Source of the DNA: Agrypnia vestita
Taxonomy: Eukaryota; Arthropoda; Insecta; Trichoptera; Phryganeidae
Reading direction: 5' to 3'
Assembly (NCBI GenBank): GCA_016648135.1
Contig: JADDOH010000488.1
Coordinates: forward strand, 110,460 to 174,459
DNA: 64,000 nucleotides
The position numbers were made by a program, and so were the translations under genes. This document shows, one piece after another, positions 19,806 through 29,935 of this stretch. The notes beneath the pieces were generated by a model that ran no database searches, had not been told where the DNA came from, and was given only the letters and a program-made list of their open reading frames with translations. The number at the start of each line of letters is the position of its first letter. Within the stretch, counting starts at the first letter, position 1.

Positions 19806-20279
19806 TTATTTTTAATCATTTTAATCATTTCTACTGAGCTAAGTTAGTTTAGTCTGCTTTCGCCTGTTTGCTTGTCTGGACGGATTCTTAAAATTGATAT
19901 TTCACCAATTTTTCAATGTCCAACCGAACTGTTATTTCGCAAACAGATGTTTTATTAATGACAATTCATAAATCATGTATTCACTAATTAATCAATAAAT
20001 CTGTCATAACGTGGGAAACTAGTTAATGAGCTCAACAAAAATGACACTTGTTCACCTAGCCTACCGAAGTGATTTTGTACACTGGGTTACATTAAGACTA
20101 AAAAATAGAATAAGTGTTACACATAAATATTTAAAATTTTTTATTTAAACGAACTACAAAATAAAAAAATTACTTAAATTACATTCCAAATGAAAGCGTG
20201 GGTACTTTCTATCCACCAACAACAGAATTCTGCAGGCGCCCACCTTTTATGAGATCTTTTATTGAAGCATTTTATAAAT
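19806..20279. other. AT-rich segment, nothing recognised
   Basis: Noncoding, no partner elsewhere in the window. Confidence 0.3.
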
Positions 20280-20450
20280 GTGGTGTTCTATCATGGATGG
20301 AAATGGTGAACGTTAGTTACATTGTGTAAAGCGATCACTTAAGCCAACCGTACGATAGGTTGTAAGCCCTATTAACGCCTAACACCTACTTTCCCAAAAA
20401 AATAATAATTTCGTCTCTATGAGACATCTATAATATATCTTGATTAATGA
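20280..20450 (+). repeat. Family K right end, solo copy 3
   Basis: Contains GCGATCACTTAAGCCAACCG, TACGATAGGTTGTAAGCCCT and the tail ACTTTCCC then TTTCGTCTCTATGAGACATC. No matching left block was found. Confidence 0.6.
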
Positions 20451-20654
20451 TGTCCACAAACTCAAAATATTCTAAATATTTACATATTTTTCACTATTCA
20501 AGTTTCGAGAGAAATAGAATCTCTCACCGACAGGCGACGTACCGAACTGACTGTTTTTAAAACAAAGAATTTTTAGACATTTATTAAAACGATTAAATGA
20601 AATTAATATATTTTATAGAAATAAACTTGGTTTACACCAATTTTTTGATGAAAA

Positions 20655-20712
20655 AAAATCGAAATATTTCAGAGTCCATGGCCCCTTCGTCAGGATAACA
20701 AATGTATACTAA
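20655..20712 (-). ncRNA. Hammerhead-like core, minus strand (degenerate)
   Basis: Minus strand: CTGACGA, then AGGG...CTCT able to pair (one G-U), then GAAA. This fits CUGANGA-stem II-GAAA. Stem III and stem I are not convincing, so it is probably a decayed end of a Penelope-like or similar element. Confidence 0.3.
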
Positions 20713-21057
20713 TAAATTAAATTTAATAATCAAAATATTAAAAAGTATATAAGAAAATGAATAATGATAATGTACCTACTTAACGTGAAAATAAATTTAA
20801 AAGATATCTATTTGTAAAAAGGACCTGGTTATTTATAATATTCAATTTACTATTAACACTTTTTCTTATTTCCAAAATTTCTTATTAATGTAATGTAACC
20901 CTTATTAATATCAAAAAAAATGATCCACAGCCAAAAGAAGGTTAGATAATTCAGAATAATTATCGATATTTAAACACCTTAAGTGTTTCTTAACTTTTAC
21001 TTCAAAATTTCAAAACGTTTTTCTAATCAAAGTATATTTCTACAAAATATAATTATA

Positions 21058-21378
21058 ATGTCACCACAAAATAATTTAGCTGTGTTTGAAGAAGAAATTA
21101 ATATAGTTCGCCGTGTCTTGGAGATCCCCATCGTGAACGCGCCCTTTATTGAAAACTGCGTTCAGAAGGAAGCGAGCGCTGTCCCCTCCCTCGCCGGCTG
21201 TCTTATTGGAGTCGTTCAACCGAACTACCCGCCCGAGCGGGATGATCTAAGTAAAACAATGAATTTCTGGAAAAATTCACTCATTTGCATCCCCTCCGAG
21301 GCGGTAGGGGCCGCCCTGAATTATCTGACAAATGTCGCTCGTTATTCGAGACACGCTTTTTATCTGAGCACAAAATGA
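21058..21378 (+). CDS. Short ORF of unknown function (doubtful)
   Basis: Starting at the ATG at 21058 the frame encodes 106 residues: MSPQNNLAVFEEEINIVRRV, then LEIPIVNAPFIENC, IPSEAVGAALNYLTNVARY, ending LSTK. From about 21110 to 21370 the DNA is markedly more GC-rich than its surroundings and has no repeat partner. Reasons for caution: no signal peptide, membrane segment or known domain; no splice sites evident; a GC-rich conserved noncoding element would look similar. An upstream non-AUG extension is possible but unsupported. Confidence 0.25.
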   Translation: MSPQNNLAVFEEEINIVRRVLEIPIVNAPFIENCVQKEASAVPSLAGCLIGVVQPNYPPERDDLSKTMNFWKNSLICIPSEAVGAALNYLTNVARYSRHAFYLSTK

Positions 21379-21499
21379 TGGCAAATGAATCAGACTAAAG
21401 GTATTTCAATTCCATTGAAAATTGGCGCGTCGAATGCTACCTGCTAAAAAAATGTCGTTTGTTACGAAATAAAAATATTATAAAGAGAAAAGATTTGAT

Positions 21500-21660
21500 T
21501 GTGTGTTTGAATTGAATAGGCTCCGAAACTACTGGACCGATTTGAAAAATTCTTTCACATTCAGAAACCTACATTATCCCTGATGAACATAGGCTATAGA
21601 ATATTTTCAAAAATGTTAGGGATCCGTATGAAAACTTCGATAATGTAACCCAACGTGTGA
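21500..21660 (+). repeat. Dispersed repeat with ACCGATTTG core
   Basis: Contains CTACTGGACCGATTTGAAAA, TTCTTTCAC, CTACATTATCCCTGATGAAC and ATAGGCTATAGAAT. This arrangement is widespread in insect repeats and is distantly like the family T tail. 21660-22560 is AT-rich; 21900-22260 is somewhat GC-richer with no gene seen. Confidence 0.5.
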
Positions 21661-22722
21661 AAAAATTACGAAAAAAACCTTATATTGCATACGCTGCGGA
21701 AATTATTGCCAATAGAGCAAAGTAATGTACTACAGTTTTATAGAAGACATTAATATCTACAAAAAAGTGTGCGATACCATATATCTAAGTATTACAGTTA
21801 TGTTACAATAACTTATGTTAACATTAGAGGAAACATTGTTTTTTAGAGAACAACGGACCCTTTGTTTTCCCTCACAAACTTACATTTTACTTAATTCTTA
21901 ACCCGTGAAACGCCGGTACGACCAGCTGGTTGCGAAATTAAAAGACATCGCGTTAATTTAGCAATGCATAGAATATAAAAATTAACCTATAACATTTTCG
22001 GTGAATGCCTTTTTACCCGTTTGGGGCCGTTTGGTCAGTCCCGTTCTCTTTTGGTTCTGATACGAGTTGTTCGTGGGAGATACTGTCGAGTACTTCCTCG
22101 AACCGATGAAGATACCTGTGCAATTACTTGATTTGTTCAATTTATTTTACAAGACGGTGAATGTTTTGCGGTTGCAGCTTGCGTGCATATTCCCCCAGTG
22201 AAGCCGAGTGGGTTCTCATTTATTGTAGAGTTGTCTTTTGTGATTGAGTTTGGTCTCTTTTGGCTACTTATTCTACATTATTATTTTCCTGACTGTATTG
22301 TATTATTAATTAAGATTTTTGATATATTAGATAAATAATATATTACCTTTCTTATTGTCTAATAGATAAGATTACCTACCTATGGGATTGTAAGCGGTTA
22401 TCCTTCACCACACACAAGAGTCGTAATTCTTTTTGATGAGGTATATACATACAAAAAAAAAAGAATTGTAAATATTCTCAAGGTTTCTTTGTAATACAAT
22501 ATTATACATATATTTTAATTTAATAAATAAATAAAAAATCTTTAGAACTTTGTGTAAATCACTGAACATCTGTCAGTTTCGATCAGTCGGGACAGAGTAT
22601 ACTATCTTTTAGTTATTTTAGTAAACAAATTAATTTTTCAAATTAAAATTATTTGCTTTAATACAACTTAAACAAAACGATAAAAAACTTTTTAAAAAGA
22701 TTTTTTTTTCAATTTTCTCAAG

Positions 22723-23262
22723 ATGTACCCAACTTCCAATGAATATAAAATAAAAGTACAAACTTGTTCCAATCCCCACGATGACACCTGCCGGTGCTCC
22801 TATACTGATCGCACCGAGAAAATAAAATACTTAGGCCTTATCATTGATGCTAAACTTAAATAGACTGACCATATAGAATTCGCTGCCAATAAAATTAAAA
22901 AAAAAACACTTTACTTTCTCAGAAATATAAGAAATTTCGTCGGCATAAAACTTTTGAAAACAGTGTACTACGCTATATGTCAGACGATCATTGAACACGG
23001 AGTAATTGCGTGGGGAGGAGCGACGACGACTGCAATTAATCCTTTAACTATTGCCCGGAAAATAATTTTAAAAACAATATTAAGAACAAAGATTACTACA
23101 AGTAATAAAGTAGACGTTTTTCTTGTTAGACAAATGTACGCCGAAACAAACACGTTTCACGCACCCAAAATACTATTCATACAAGTAGAAACAAAGATTT
23201 TATTAACGTCCCAAGAGCGCGAACCACTTATGGACAAAGAAATTTTAAACCCGAAACTGTAG
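22723..23262 (+). pseudogene. LINE RT C-terminal remnant
   Basis: Reads SNPHDDTCRCSYTDRTEKIK, YLGLIIDAKLK, stop, TDHIEFAANKI, then LRNIRNFVGIKLLKTVYYAI and IIEHGVIAWGG. The YLG.IID..L.W..HI block and the YYA....I..YG...WGG block correspond exactly to YLGIIIDRHLNWKLHI and YYALAQSFLNYAIPSWGG in the RT at 37936-38866, so it is a diverged relative. The TAG at 22861-22863 falls where the conserved Trp codon is expected. Confidence 0.7.
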
Positions 23263-23389
23263 AATAGAATGCTGGAAAGGGTACCTATCATATTTGAATA
23301 ATCCGAAAAATGTAAAAAAATTAATTAAAATTCGGGTAAGAGCGATGGGTCGACCATTTATTGGGAAACTCATCCAAACAAATTGAGAA

Positions 23390-23490
23390 CTTAAATTTCA
23401 CGCAGGTAACATTTTGTTTTAGGGTATTTTTATATGTGGCTGACTGTAGAAGATGATTAATTTTTTTAAACTGTTTGTACAAAATGTACT
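23390..23490 (+). repeat. Repeat block L, copy 1 (with copies at 24340-24550)
   Basis: TTAGGGTATTTTTATATGTG followed by GATGATTAATTTTTTTAAAC. Similar blocks recur at 24340-24430 and 24440-24550, next to family E pieces, suggesting a local duplication that moved E along with its flank. Confidence 0.5.
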
Positions 23491-23496
23491 TTTTTT

Positions 23497-24008
23497 ACTC
23501 CCTTTCTTTTAACTCGTAGCGTCTGCTTGCTTGCTTGTCTGACGTAAAATCTTGGATCGATTTTTAACCCTTTTCCCGTGATCAGATCGAGCTGAAACTT
23601 TGCAGGCAGACTCGTGGCGACGATAAAAATGACCTAACAAATTTTCGTTTTAAAAAAATTAATAATTATATTATAATTTTGCATTTTTAGAAAATTTAAT
23701 GGGTTTTTCAAATTGGAATCATTACAAAAGTATGATTACTACCAATGGCGGCCTGATAACGTCACGGAATATTTAAAATTTGAATTACTCCTTCGGTAGG
23801 TATAGTAGGTACTTCACTACGAATTTCGAATATTTATGACAATTGGTTCATAGATGACAGCACACTTCGGTTTTTTGTGAAGAAATCAAATAATAAAGAG
23901 ATATTTTTAGAGATTTTTGACATAGACATTTGTCTAGACATGTTTCATTTTCAGTCAATCAATTATTTAATTACATGATGGTAAACTTAATTTACAAAGA
24001 AAGGGAGT
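23497..24008 (+). mobile_element. Family E repeat, copy E4
   Basis: ACTCCCTTTCTTTTAACTCG to AAAGAAAGGGAGTAAAATAA with the GGATCGATTTTTAACCC and GCTGAAACTTTGC core. The right half diverges from E1/E3 (an extra block around 23840-23970). A separate right-end fragment, GAAAGGGAGTATTGTAAAA plus TTGGTTTTTATGGGTTAG, is at 24293-24333. Confidence 0.75.
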
Positions 24009-24095
24009 AAAATAAAAACTATTTTTTTTTAATAATTTAGAAAAACAAGAAACAAAAGACATTTCAGTCTGATATTTTAACAGTTATACAACAAC

Positions 24096-24133
24096 CTGAC
24101 GATGGAAAGGTTTTTCTGAAACATGTCGGTGTA
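24096..24133 (+). ncRNA. Hammerhead-like core with stem III
   Basis: CTGACGA (24096-24102), a GGAAA...TTTTC-type stem, GAAA (24118-24121), then ACA (24121-24123) able to pair with TGT (24130-24132), followed by A as the cleavage-site nucleotide. Stem I was not recognised. It sits in AT-rich repeat DNA. Confidence 0.35.
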
Positions 24134-24187
24134 ATTAATCAAATAAAAGAAGTAGATATATACTAATAATATTTTTTCTTGTATATA

Positions 24188-24236
24188 CAGGGTTATTTGT
24201 AAAACATTAATAACCTCGCAGGACTATATTCCTGCC
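24188..24236 (+). repeat. Foldback FB end, solo fragment
   Basis: CAGGGTTATTTGTAAAACAT, TAATAACCTCGCAGGACTAT, ATTCCTGCC: the terminal ~50 bases of family FB, as at 25364. The rest of the element is missing. Confidence 0.7.
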
Positions 24237-24689
24237 CGGTGTAATTAGTAATTAGCCCGATGCGTGTATATAAACGAAACCTGATTCAAAGCGAAAGGGA
24301 GTATTGTAAAAACTTGGTTTTTATGGGTTAGTTTTTCATATTGTATTAGTGTATTTTAACTTCATGTGGCTGAGTGTGGACGATGATTATTTTTGTTACC
24401 TATTTGTAAAAAATGTACTTTTTTAACCTATTTGGTATAAAGAGAACATAAATTTCATGCAGGTAAAATTTTGTATTAGGGTATTTTTATATGTGACTGA
24501 GTGTATACGATGATAATTTTTTTAACCTATTTTGTATAAAATGTAAAATGTATTTTGCATACAATGTACTTGCATATAAGCAAGTTATAATTGTAAAATT
24601 TGCCTGTATCAACACAGATCACTCTAGTGAGAGTCACAGTAAAACAAAACCTTATCAAATATATATAAGTAAAGCAATGAAATGAAAAA

Positions 24690-25062
24690 AAAATGAATTC
24701 GACTTGTATTAAAGCGAATGAGTTGTTTTTCGTAATCGACATAAGTTACTGTAATGAGAGTTCAACTTTTTACAAAAAATAGATGAAAAATATTGAAAAA
24801 AATGCAAATTTTGATATTGCATATCTCCGTACAGTAGCCGGCAAACATCTTGAAATTTTTCGGCGTAGTGGGGGGAAGTGTGCGCATGTACCATTCCACC
24901 AACGAGACCCAAATTTTGTCTTCTGCGCATTCCCCCACTACGCCAAAAAATTTCAAGAAGTTTGCCGGCAACTGTATGAATATTTTTAGACTCATAACAT
25001 AGGCAGGAATCTACTGATTTGGTTTCTGCTGCTAGCTCTGGTACACCCTGTATATATTGCCA
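24690..25062 (+). mobile_element. Foldback FB half-element, invaded by a MITE
   Basis: Corresponds to the right arm of FB3 (GACTTGTATTAAAG, ATAAGTTACTGTAATGA, GATATTGCATATCTCC). It ends in the alternative terminus GCTGCTAGCTCTGGTACACC then CTGTATA. The arm is interrupted at 24832-24974 by a TA-flanked MITE. The left arm is absent. Confidence 0.65.
24832..24974. mobile_element. TA-flanked MITE, 143 bp
   Basis: Inverted ends CAGTAGCCGGCAAAC and GTTTGCCGGCAACTG continue for about 50 bases (TCTTGAAATTTTTCGGCGTA, GTGGGGG). Flanks are TA on both sides (24830-24831, 24975-24976). TA duplication suggests a Tc1/mariner-type mobiliser. Inserted into a foldback element. Confidence 0.85.
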
Positions 25063-25144
25063 CATTCTGTGAAATTGCCAACATTATCATTGTACTGACT
25101 TATTCTAAAGAACTCCGGGTTTCTTATACGGTGCTCACTCAACA

Positions 25145-25363
25145 TGCAAATTCATGTCAGACTAATTGTGCCCGCGGCTTCGCACGCTTAGATTTCTGGT
25201 AACTTCAAGTCTTATTTTATCGATTTGTGAATTATCCTCAACATATAGATATAGGGGTATCAAGGAGGACTTTTTTATAGAATCTTTTGAGTTGTACAAC
25301 TACTCTATAGAAAGAATTTAAATATCTCTCACAGTTAAGGCAGCGTTCCTAAAAAACGCATCG
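25145..25363 (+). repeat. Family T repeat, copy 5 (head part), split by FB3
   Basis: Begins TGTGCCCGCGGCTTCGCACG and CTTAGATTT and runs to GCGTTCCTAAAAAACGCATC. FB3 starts immediately at 25364, inside the AACGCATCGC block that is uninterrupted at 18190 and 36100. Confidence 0.7.
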
Positions 25364-25863
25364 CAGGGTTATTTGTAAAACATTAATAACCTCGCAGGAC
25401 TATATTCCTGCCTTGATTATGAGTCGAAAATGTTCGAGCTCTCATGACCTAATATCAATAGTTAAGGAGATATGCGACATCAAAGTTTGCATTTTTCTTT
25501 CAATATTTTTGACTTATTTTTTGTAAAACGTTGGACTATCATTACAGTAACTCGTATCGATTACGAAAAATTCATTCGTTTCAATACAAGTTAAATAAAA
25601 TGATAAAAACCCTTGGAAAACATTCCAATTGGAATTTGAAGGTTTTTATTTTTTTATTTGACTTGTATTAAAGGGAACGAATTTTCCATATTCGATATAA
25701 GTTACTGTAATGATAGTCCAACGTTGTACAAAAAATAAGATAGAAATATTGAAAAAAAAAATGCAAACTCTGATGTCGCATATCTCCTTAACTATTGATA
25801 TTAGGTCATAATAGCTCGAACATTTTCGACTCATAATCAAGGCAGGAATATAGTCCTGCGAGG
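25364..25863. mobile_element. Foldback element FB3, ~500 bp palindrome
   Basis: The two halves are reverse complements over about 230 bases each: GGACTATATTCCTGCCTTGA near 25397 against TCAAGGCAGGAATATAGTCC near 25838, and likewise inward to the centre near 25622. The left end has the longer terminus CAGGGTTATTTGTAAAAC; the right end stops at CCTGCGAGG. Coding capacity is nil. This is a foldback MITE whose transcript would form a long hairpin. Confidence 0.85.
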
Positions 25864-25964
25864 GGCAGGAAGGGGGGACAAAGACCCCTGGGAGGGAGGA
25901 GAGAGAGAGGAGAGAGAATGAGCGAGAAGAAGAAGAGCTAGGATGAGAGGAGAGGGAGATGATA

Positions 25965-25995
<31 letters not shown>

Positions 25996-26005
25996 ATATA
26001 TATCT
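25864..26005. repeat. GA-rich tract and (TA)n microsatellite
   Basis: A purine-rich tract (GGAGAGAGAGAGGAGAGAG) is followed by about 45 bases of TA repeats. Frames through it are low-complexity. Confidence 0.8.
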
Positions 26006-26261
26006 ATTACCACCACGGGGTGATGCGTTTTGCAAGTATGTAAGGTTTTATTCTATTTCCAGCAAAGCCATTTTATTCTATTTCCAGCGGAAGCGTTAAG
26101 CTTAGTTTGAAAATACTGAGAATATTGATATGATAAAAGTGTAATAATGTCGGAAATAAATAGTAATGTTGAATGAATACCAATCTATGTTTAGTGTCAA
26201 TACTCTTATAATAATAATAAACCCATTAACAGATTTTTGAAAGTTATATAATGCTTCTATA

Positions 26262-26900
26262 ATAATAATAATAATTGGATAATTTGTATAGCGCCGTTTT
26301 CGCGAAATACTCACCTCAAGGGCGCTTTACACAGAGAAATTATTATCTTACAAGACAACTTACTGCTAGAAAAGAAAAAACTTATTTACTATTACTTATT
26401 CACTAGGTGGCATACAAGAAGTGGAATTAAAATTGAGTACTATAATAGTTTGTGAGTCCCTGAAAGAATTATGTGTTTTCGCGGAGTGCACAATATGAGT
26501 GGAAAACATTAGCTAGCGTTGTTGTGGTTAGATTTTATAGGTTTTTATAGGATTGTCTAAATAAATGCGTCTTAAGTTGTTTTTTGAACTGTGGTAAGCT
26601 GTCTGTTTGTCTCAGTTTGTTAGGTAGTTTGTTCCATAACTTTGGTCCAGCCACCGCGAAAGCACGATCACCGAAATTAGTTTTGTGGACGCGATTTACT
26701 TCAGCTAACCTATTTGTATTAGACGTTGATGCTGAGCGAAGTGTTAGTTGTCTATTATTTGCGGAGAATGGAATGCAGAAGTCGGTTATGTATTGAGGGG
26801 CCATGTTGTGAATAGCCTTAAATATTGTAAGGCAAAGCTTATATTCAATCCTCTCTGGACATCTAAGCCAGTGAAGGTTTTGAAGATGGTTTGAGATGTG
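26262..26900 (-). pseudogene. LINE RT C-terminus and 3' UTR, minus strand (Rex/CR1-like)
   Basis: Minus-strand frame LHWLRCPERIEYKLCLTIFK, AIHNMAPQYITDFC, FGDRAFAVAGPKLWNKLPNK, LRQTDSLPQFKKQLKTHLF. This is the classic LHWLP...RI.YK...L.FK ... GDRAFSVA.P.LWN.LP tail of CR1/Rex-type LINEs. The UTR ends (ATT)n at 26262-26275, as in the copy at 10810-12702. The catalytic core is missing. Confidence 0.85.
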
Positions 26901-27289
26901 CGCAAATCATAGGAAGGTAAATATTTGTACATACAATACAAGTTTTCCGTACCTGTCCTAGGATGGGTTTTAAACACCACTTGTAAATATAGTTATCCAA
27001 AGGACCAATAAAAATAATATAATTATTATTTTTAATTTTTTCAATGCATACGTTATATATTTTTTCTGTCGAAAAAAACTAAATTTTTGTGAGAGAATTC
27101 ACTTACATGACAGAGAACCAAAACAAACTAACCTACGGTAACAAAATAAACTAACTTTGCGTTGTGTCACATTTAAAATAACACTTAACCTGCAGAACTT
27201 ACTAATAATATTTATTTAAATTTAATCTATTTTAAATTTCATTAAAAATAAACATGGACTTCAACTAACTAAACACAAAACCATAAATA
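26901..27289. other. AT-rich segment, nothing recognised
   Basis: Noncoding AT-rich DNA; no repeat partner seen. Confidence 0.3.
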
Positions 27290-27615
27290 AAAAATATTTC
27301 TTACTCTTTTTTTGCAAAAAGCTAAACTATCATTACAGTAACTTATATTGATTATTAATAATTTATTCGTTTCGTTACAACTCATATAAAATGATAAAAA
27401 AAATCTATTTTGAATTTTTGCAATGTTTTTACCATTTTATTTGATGATTGAAACAAAAGAATTTTTATGATCGATATATGTTATCATAATGATAGTTCAA
27501 CTTTTTGCAAAAAATAAGTCAGAAATATTGAAAAAAAACTTTGATATTAAGGTCACGGTTGCTTGGACATTTTTTATTCATTATCAGGGCAGGAATCTTG
27601 ATACTGGCTATTAGA
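27290..27615. mobile_element. Foldback FB copy, diverged
   Basis: Two inverted halves share TATCATTACAGTAACTTATA (left) and ATAATGATAGTTCAACTTT (right). The right end is CAGGGCAGGAATC ... ACACCCTGTATA. A member of family FB with the ACACCCTGTATA terminus. Confidence 0.65.
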
Positions 27616-27624
27616 CACCCTGTA

Positions 27625-27750
27625 TAGCTGGCTTAAGTAATCACTTTACAGCAATACGATAATTCGTAAATCCTATGAATACCCAAAAAGACTTCTATAC
27701 CTAATTTCCCATATAAAAATGGTTTCGTCATTATGAGACATCTATAACAT
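27625..27750 (+). repeat. Family K end, solo copy 4
   Basis: GGCTTAAGTAATCACTTTAC followed closely by ATACGATAATTCGTAAATCC and the tail ACTTCTATACCTAATTTCCC, as if the interior had been lost. Confidence 0.55.
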
Positions 27751-27859
27751 ACAGGGTTATTTGAAAAACATTTATAACCTCGCAAGACTATATTCCTGCC
27801 TTGATTATGAGTCGAAAATGTTCTAGCAACGATGACCTAATATCAATATTCGAGGCAAG

Positions 27860-28504
27860 ATACACGTGCTCATTAGTGGCACGTGAGCATGCGCAGTACT
27901 GAGCTTCTTGAGCTCTTGAGCTATTGCTATTTAGTAGCATGTGTGTACGCACATTGCTGGTAATGAGCATGCTCATTACTAGCAATGTGCGTACATGATT
28001 TGCGGGTGAAAGGGGTATCTTTTGTATCACCACGAGAAGGGGTATCTTTTGAGCATGTGTGAACAGGCTTGCTTATTATGAGCATGCTAATGTCATTCAC
28101 CACGAGAAGGGGTATCTTTTGAGCGTGTGTGAACAGGCTTGCTTATTATGAGCATGCTAATGTCATTCACCACGAGAAGGGGTATCTTTTGAGCATGTGT
28201 GAACAGGCTTGCTTATGAGCATGCTAATGTCATTCGCGACTAGTATCGATTATCAATGCGACCTTCTCAGTCTGCGACAGATGAAACAAGTATGGCGCGT
28301 TGGGGAGATGACAAAACATTACTTTTCGTGGAATCACGAATGTCTGTGGAAAACTCGGTCCCTGCCATATAAAAATAATATAGCGTGAAATAATGCTCAT
28401 GAAACTTTATTAAAAGGCATGAATGATTTAAATCTTGTTACAGTTGTTAGAGCATGCTAGTTTTGAGCATGCTAATAAGCATTCTCAAAACTAAGCATGT
28501 GTAT
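27860..28504. mobile_element. SANT-derived DNA element, copy 1 (nonautonomous)
   Basis: Ends ATACACGTGCTCA and TAAGCATGTGTAT are inverted. The body is crowded with GAGCATGCT-type subterminal motifs. On the plus strand at about 28270-28330, SATDETSMARWGDDKTLLFV then ESRMSVENSV can be read. W.D..TLL resembles the Myb/SANT-like N-terminus of PIF/Harbinger-type transposon proteins. A longer inverted relative is at 58435-59111. The rest of any protein is deleted. Confidence 0.6.
28028..28235 (+). repeat. 70 bp tandem triplication
   Basis: Three copies, starting at 28028, 28098 and 28168, of CACCACGAGAAGGGGTATCT ... GAGCATGCTAATGTCATT. The third is slightly shortened. Copy 2 of the host element (58435-59111) has a single unit, so the expansion is local. 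Confidence 0.9.
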
Positions 28505-28818
28505 CAGTACCTTTAAGGAGATATGCGACATCAAAGTTTGTATTTTTTTTCAATATTTCTGACTTATTTCTTACAAAACGTTGGACTATCTTTACGGTAG
28601 CTTATATCGAATATTCATTCCCTTTAATACAAGTCAAATAAAATAATAAAAACCTTCCAATTCCGATTGGAAAACATTCCAATTGTAATTTCTGCAGGGT
28701 TTTTATCATTTTATTTGACTTGTATTGAAACGAATAAATTTTTCTTAATTCATTGAGGTCAATGTAATGATAGTCCAACGTTTTGTAAAAAATAAGTAGG
28801 CAATATTGCAAAAAAAAC

Positions 28819-29580
28819 ATATTTATTTCAAAAAATCCTTTTTTACAAATAAAGGTACTTAATACTAGTTTAACAATAAAATATAAGATAAATTACACTT
28901 TTTTTTGTCGTTGTTAAATTTGTGGATTATGCCACTCTACTAGGCTACGCCTGTCCCAGAGTGGCGTTATAGAACACAATTATAATATTTTTTTGAATTC
29001 GTCAGTAATATTTATTTTCATAAGGTAGTAATTATGTATCAACAAAGTATCAAGTGCAATGTTAGGGATAAGTTGAGTGAGTCATAAGTCCAAGTGTAAA
29101 TATGTGTAGAATAATTGTTTAATGTAAAAGGGGTTAAAGTTTTGTTTAAGATTATTTTTTATTTTCCTTAATTAATTTATTTATTTATATAGGTATATAT
29201 TTTTATTTGTAGACATTATTATGCAATTGCAGTAAGTAAATTTTCAGTTGCTGTTCTACCTTTGGAGGTAAGCCAGTTGTTTGCTAAAGCTTTAATATTA
29301 TTAATTGAGTATATTCTGATTTCCGGGAAGTCTGTTTTAAATATCATCAATATTTTAGGCCCTCTGTGTGAGTAATTTTTCTGTCCATACGTTGTCTTAG
29401 TTTTTGGTATTTCGTCAAGGTTTCGTAATGTTTGTCTAGTATTATGTGAATGCGAGTTACTGGTTGCTGTTGGGTGGTTTGTGTTTTTAATGTAGAAGAT
29501 GAGGGTAGACTTAACGAACAGCTGTCTAACGTCCAGTACATTAAATTCTCTGAATAGTCTGTCTGATTGGTATGTGTATG
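28819..29580 (-). pseudogene. CR1/Jockey-type LINE 3' end, minus strand
   Basis: Matches 37335-38075 closely: the AGAGTGGCGTTATAGAACAC UTR block, GCCAGTTGTTTGCTAAAGC, and the C-terminal coding end, which here is frame-broken (TQQQPVTRIHIILDKHYE). It is 5'-truncated and inserted in the right arm of FB4. Confidence 0.8.
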
Positions 29581-29935
29581 TAAACTTTGATATTGCATAA
29601 CTCTATAAGTATTGATATTAGGTCATAGGTGAATAGACTCATAATCAAGGCAGGAATATAGTCCTGCGAGGTCATTAATGTTTTCCAAATAACCCCATTC
29701 ATGGTGTTTAGTAGGCAAGATCACATGGGAGCACGCCTCACATTGAATGGGGCTGGTATAGAGAGAGTGACAAAGTTTAAATACCTTGGAAGCATCCTAG
29801 CGGAAGACCTCGACCCAGAAACCGAAGTCAAATGCAGAATTGGAGCATCGCGAGCTGCTTTTAACAAAATGAGACAGATATTCTGCGATGACAATCTTAA
29901 CCTGAAACTTCGACAGCGACTGGTGAAATGTTATA

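Noticed and set aside
25646..26035. Minus-strand ORF of 129 codons
   Set aside because: Made of a foldback arm, a GA tract and TA repeats (IYIYIY stretch); no protein character.
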